Notes under the pieces: model-generated
Seen by the model: only the letters and a program-made list of their open reading frames with translations
Databases searched by the model: none
Told to the model about the DNA's origin: nothing
Source: Desulfomonilaceae bacterium
GTDB lineage: Bacteria > Desulfobacterota > Desulfomonilia > Desulfomonilales > Desulfomonilaceae
Reading direction: 5' to 3'
NCBI GenBank assembly: GCA_041662605.1
Contig: JBAZSD010000007.1
Span: forward strand, 110,431 to 174,430
DNA: 64,000 nucleotides
Program-made: the position numbers and the translations under genes
Shown: piece after piece, positions 62,790 to 64,000 of the stretch
How positions within the stretch are numbered: the first letter of the stretch is position 1
How the letters are laid out: each line of letters starts with the position of its first letter

Positions 62790-63659
62790 TTAACTTGAAC
62801 CTTTGAGGTCCGTTAGAATTGACGCCGCGGTCTCAAGTCTCTCAAGATTTACCCCAGTTTTAAAACCGAGCGCTTCCACTAGTCTGACTAGTTTTTCCGT
62901 AGCAACGTTGCCTGCCGCTCCAGGGATGAATGGACATCCGCCCAATCCTCTTAAAGACGCGTCAAACCTGCGAATTCCTGAATCCAGACCGGCTTGAATA
63001 TTCGAAAGTCCATGCCCGTGGGTGTCGTGGAGATGAAGAGATATTATGTCCGGCGCCACGATGACAGATACTTTGTCTATCAAGGATATGACAGAGTTAG
63101 GAATTCCCATACCGGTTGTGTCCGCCAGCCCGATCGCCGATGCGCCGGAACCGGCAAGAATCTTAACCATCTCGCAGACACGGTCTTCTGATATCGGACC
63201 TTCAAAAAAACATCCCAATGCGCACATAACTCCGGCGGTTACGCTAACGCCCGACGAAACGGCCCGATTAATGATCGCAACGGCTTCTTTCAATGCCCGC
63301 TCCGTTCCAACGCGCGAATTTCTTTGACTATGGGTTTCTGAAGCCGACACATAGATTTCAATGAGCCGGACCCCAAGGCCTAAAGCAGTCTCCAGACCTC
63401 TTTCATTCAAGACCAGCACGGAGTACTGGACGTCCTTGCATTCGTGGTCCAGTCCCTTCCACACCAGGTCCGAATCAGCCATCTGAGGAACCACTTTTGG
63501 GTTGACGAATGCGCCGATCTGTATTCGACACAGCCCGGCCCCAACAAGTGACTGAATCAGCTCAATTCTCTGATGAACCGGCAGGATGGCGCTTTGGTTT
63601 TGCAAACCGTCACGAGGGGAAACTTCCTCGATGAATACAAAAGAGTTGTCTTCAGTCAT
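62790..63659 (-). CDS. Hydroxymethylglutaryl-CoA lyase
   Basis: The 289-residue TIM-barrel enzyme splits HMG-CoA to acetoacetate and acetyl-CoA, the last step of leucine breakdown and ketone formation. It has the metal/substrate motif EVSPRDGLQNQ, CALGCFFEGPIS, HLHDTHGHGLSNI and the flexible active-site Cys loop GLGGCPFIPGAAGN. The ATG at 63659 follows AAAGG; the frame is open to 63722 without family similarity. No other leucine-degradation genes lie beside it. Confidence 0.93.
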   Translation of the reverse strand: MTEDNSFVFIEEVSPRDGLQNQSAILPVHQRIELIQSLVGAGLCRIQIGAFVNPKVVPQMADSDLVWKGLDHECKDVQYSVLVLNERGLETALGLGVRLIEIYVSASETHSQRNSRVGTERALKEAVAIINRAVSSGVSVTAGVMCALGCFFEGPISEDRVCEMVKILAGSGASAIGLADTTGMGIPNSVISLIDKVSVIVAPDIISLHLHDTHGHGLSNIQAGLDSGIRRFDASLRGLGGCPFIPGAAGNVATEKLVRLVEALGFKTGVNLERLETAASILTDLKGSS

Positions 63660-63902
63660 GGATGTAGGGCCTTTCTGGTTTTGGCGACTGCCCAGACCAT
63701 TAGCAAACTTTGCTGTTAACATTTGCTACGGAAAAGCGATCAGCGCATCCAAATCTAACATAAATCAGGCTATTTTCTAATAATGCGGCTTTAACATACG
63801 GGAGGATGTAACAGTTTGAAATAATATGCTTTGTATTTAGCTCTATACTATGGTCTAAACACTGTGTTGGAACTCCATGATCCTTCGCGAAAAAAAGTAA
63901 AA

Positions 63903-63973
63903 AACCTCGTTGTTCTTGATAAATCAAGATGATAGTATTCTTTTATCACAGAGAAACCATCACCAACGAGGTT
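63903..63973 (+). promoter_or_regulatory. Inverted repeat that could mask the ribosome site of the last gene
   Basis: AACCTCGTTG (63903-63912) pairs with CAACGAGGTT (63964-63973). The right arm contains the GAGG ribosome site of the gene starting at 63982, and the left arm contains the matching CCTC. A second hairpin, CTTGAT-AA-ATCAAG (63915-63928), lies inside the loop. This could be a translational control hairpin. It could also be the end of a mobile element that continues outside the window. Confidence 0.45.
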
Positions 63974-63981
63974 AATTAATT

Positions 63982-64000
63982 ATGTCACAAGGTCTTTTAG
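63982..64000 (+). CDS. Start of a gene running off the right edge (partial)
   Basis: Six codons (MSQGLL) are visible after ACGAGG at a spacing of nine to ten bases. Identity unknown. The inverted repeat just before it leaves open that this is a transposase. Confidence 0.4.

Noticed and set aside
62753..62810. Possible Sec read-through of the hgcB stop (TGA followed by SLPCCSIF...)
   Set aside because: HgcB normally ends in a Cys pair exactly here, and no SECIS-like hairpin with a suitable loop follows. I treat the TGA as the stop.
1..64000. CRISPR arrays, prophage or complete insertion sequences
   Set aside because: I saw no spaced short direct repeats, no cas, integrase, capsid or complete transposase genes in the window. 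The only repeat of note is inside the DUF202 gene.

Overview
The window looks like a chromosomal segment of an anaerobic Desulfobacterota-type bacterium (sulfate-reducing or syntrophic lifestyle). This is inferred from gene content, not from a marker gene. The clues are a periplasmic selenocysteine formate dehydrogenase of the two-subunit Desulfovibrio type, a ten-heme cytochrome c, an hgcAB pair, acyl-CoA dehydrogenases resembling those of alicyclic/benzoate metabolism, iron-sulfur flavoproteins, DUF362 and NapH-like polyferredoxin proteins, and gatCAB.

Layout. 1-4.5 kb: fdhA (in-frame UGA = Sec) and fdhB on the minus strand, with a small membrane protein upstream. 4.7-11 kb: flavoprotein, VIT/VWA protein, Ski2-like helicase and a MetY-type sulfhydrylase. 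11.4-15.1 kb: a two-kinase signalling operon with a lipoprotein. 15.1-18.4 kb: gatCAB. 18.5-22.1 kb: decaheme cytochrome and two secreted or anchored proteins of unknown function. 22.4-27.6 kb: a PEPCK-family protein, an ElyC/YdcF-like protein, an outer-membrane barrel and a tautomerase. 27.8-33.1 kb: an incomplete arginine succinyltransferase (AST) operon led by an M20 hydrolase. 33.2-40.5 kb: a 58-residue Cys-tailed protein, a methyltransferase, then TetR with an operator, a degenerate tRNA-like element, two acyl-CoA dehydrogenases, an NDP-forming acyl-CoA synthetase alpha protein and an amidohydrolase. 40.5-51.4 kb: mixed genes, including a cNMP/AAA/polyferredoxin fusion and a DUF202 protein preceded by 21 heptads. 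51.5-56.6 kb: flavoprotein and an RND pump. 57.1-64 kb: cNMP-binding protein, a secreted selenocysteine peroxiredoxin, an APC-type transporter, hgcA-hgcB, HMG-CoA lyase and the start of one more gene.

The strongest observations are as follows. (1) There are two selenoproteins, FdhA and a peroxiredoxin whose peroxidatic Cys codon is UGA. The latter is followed by a hairpin with a GGUC loop and lacks the usual resolving Cys. (2) hgcAB, the mercury-methylation pair, is present with a cap-helix variant. (3) An acyl-CoA dehydrogenase has lost the catalytic Glu and carries Asp91, the signature reported for cyclohex-1-ene-1-carboxyl-CoA dehydrogenase. It lies next to a canonical paralogue. (4) A membrane protein fuses a cyclic-nucleotide sensor, a degenerate sigma-54-type AAA module and a NapH-like iron-sulfur module. 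(5) A DUF202 protein has an N-terminus that is an uninterrupted 147-residue expansion of the RTxLAxx motif. (6) The AST operon lacks astC and astE and may use an M20 enzyme instead.

All functional statements are from reading motifs by eye; no database search was run.
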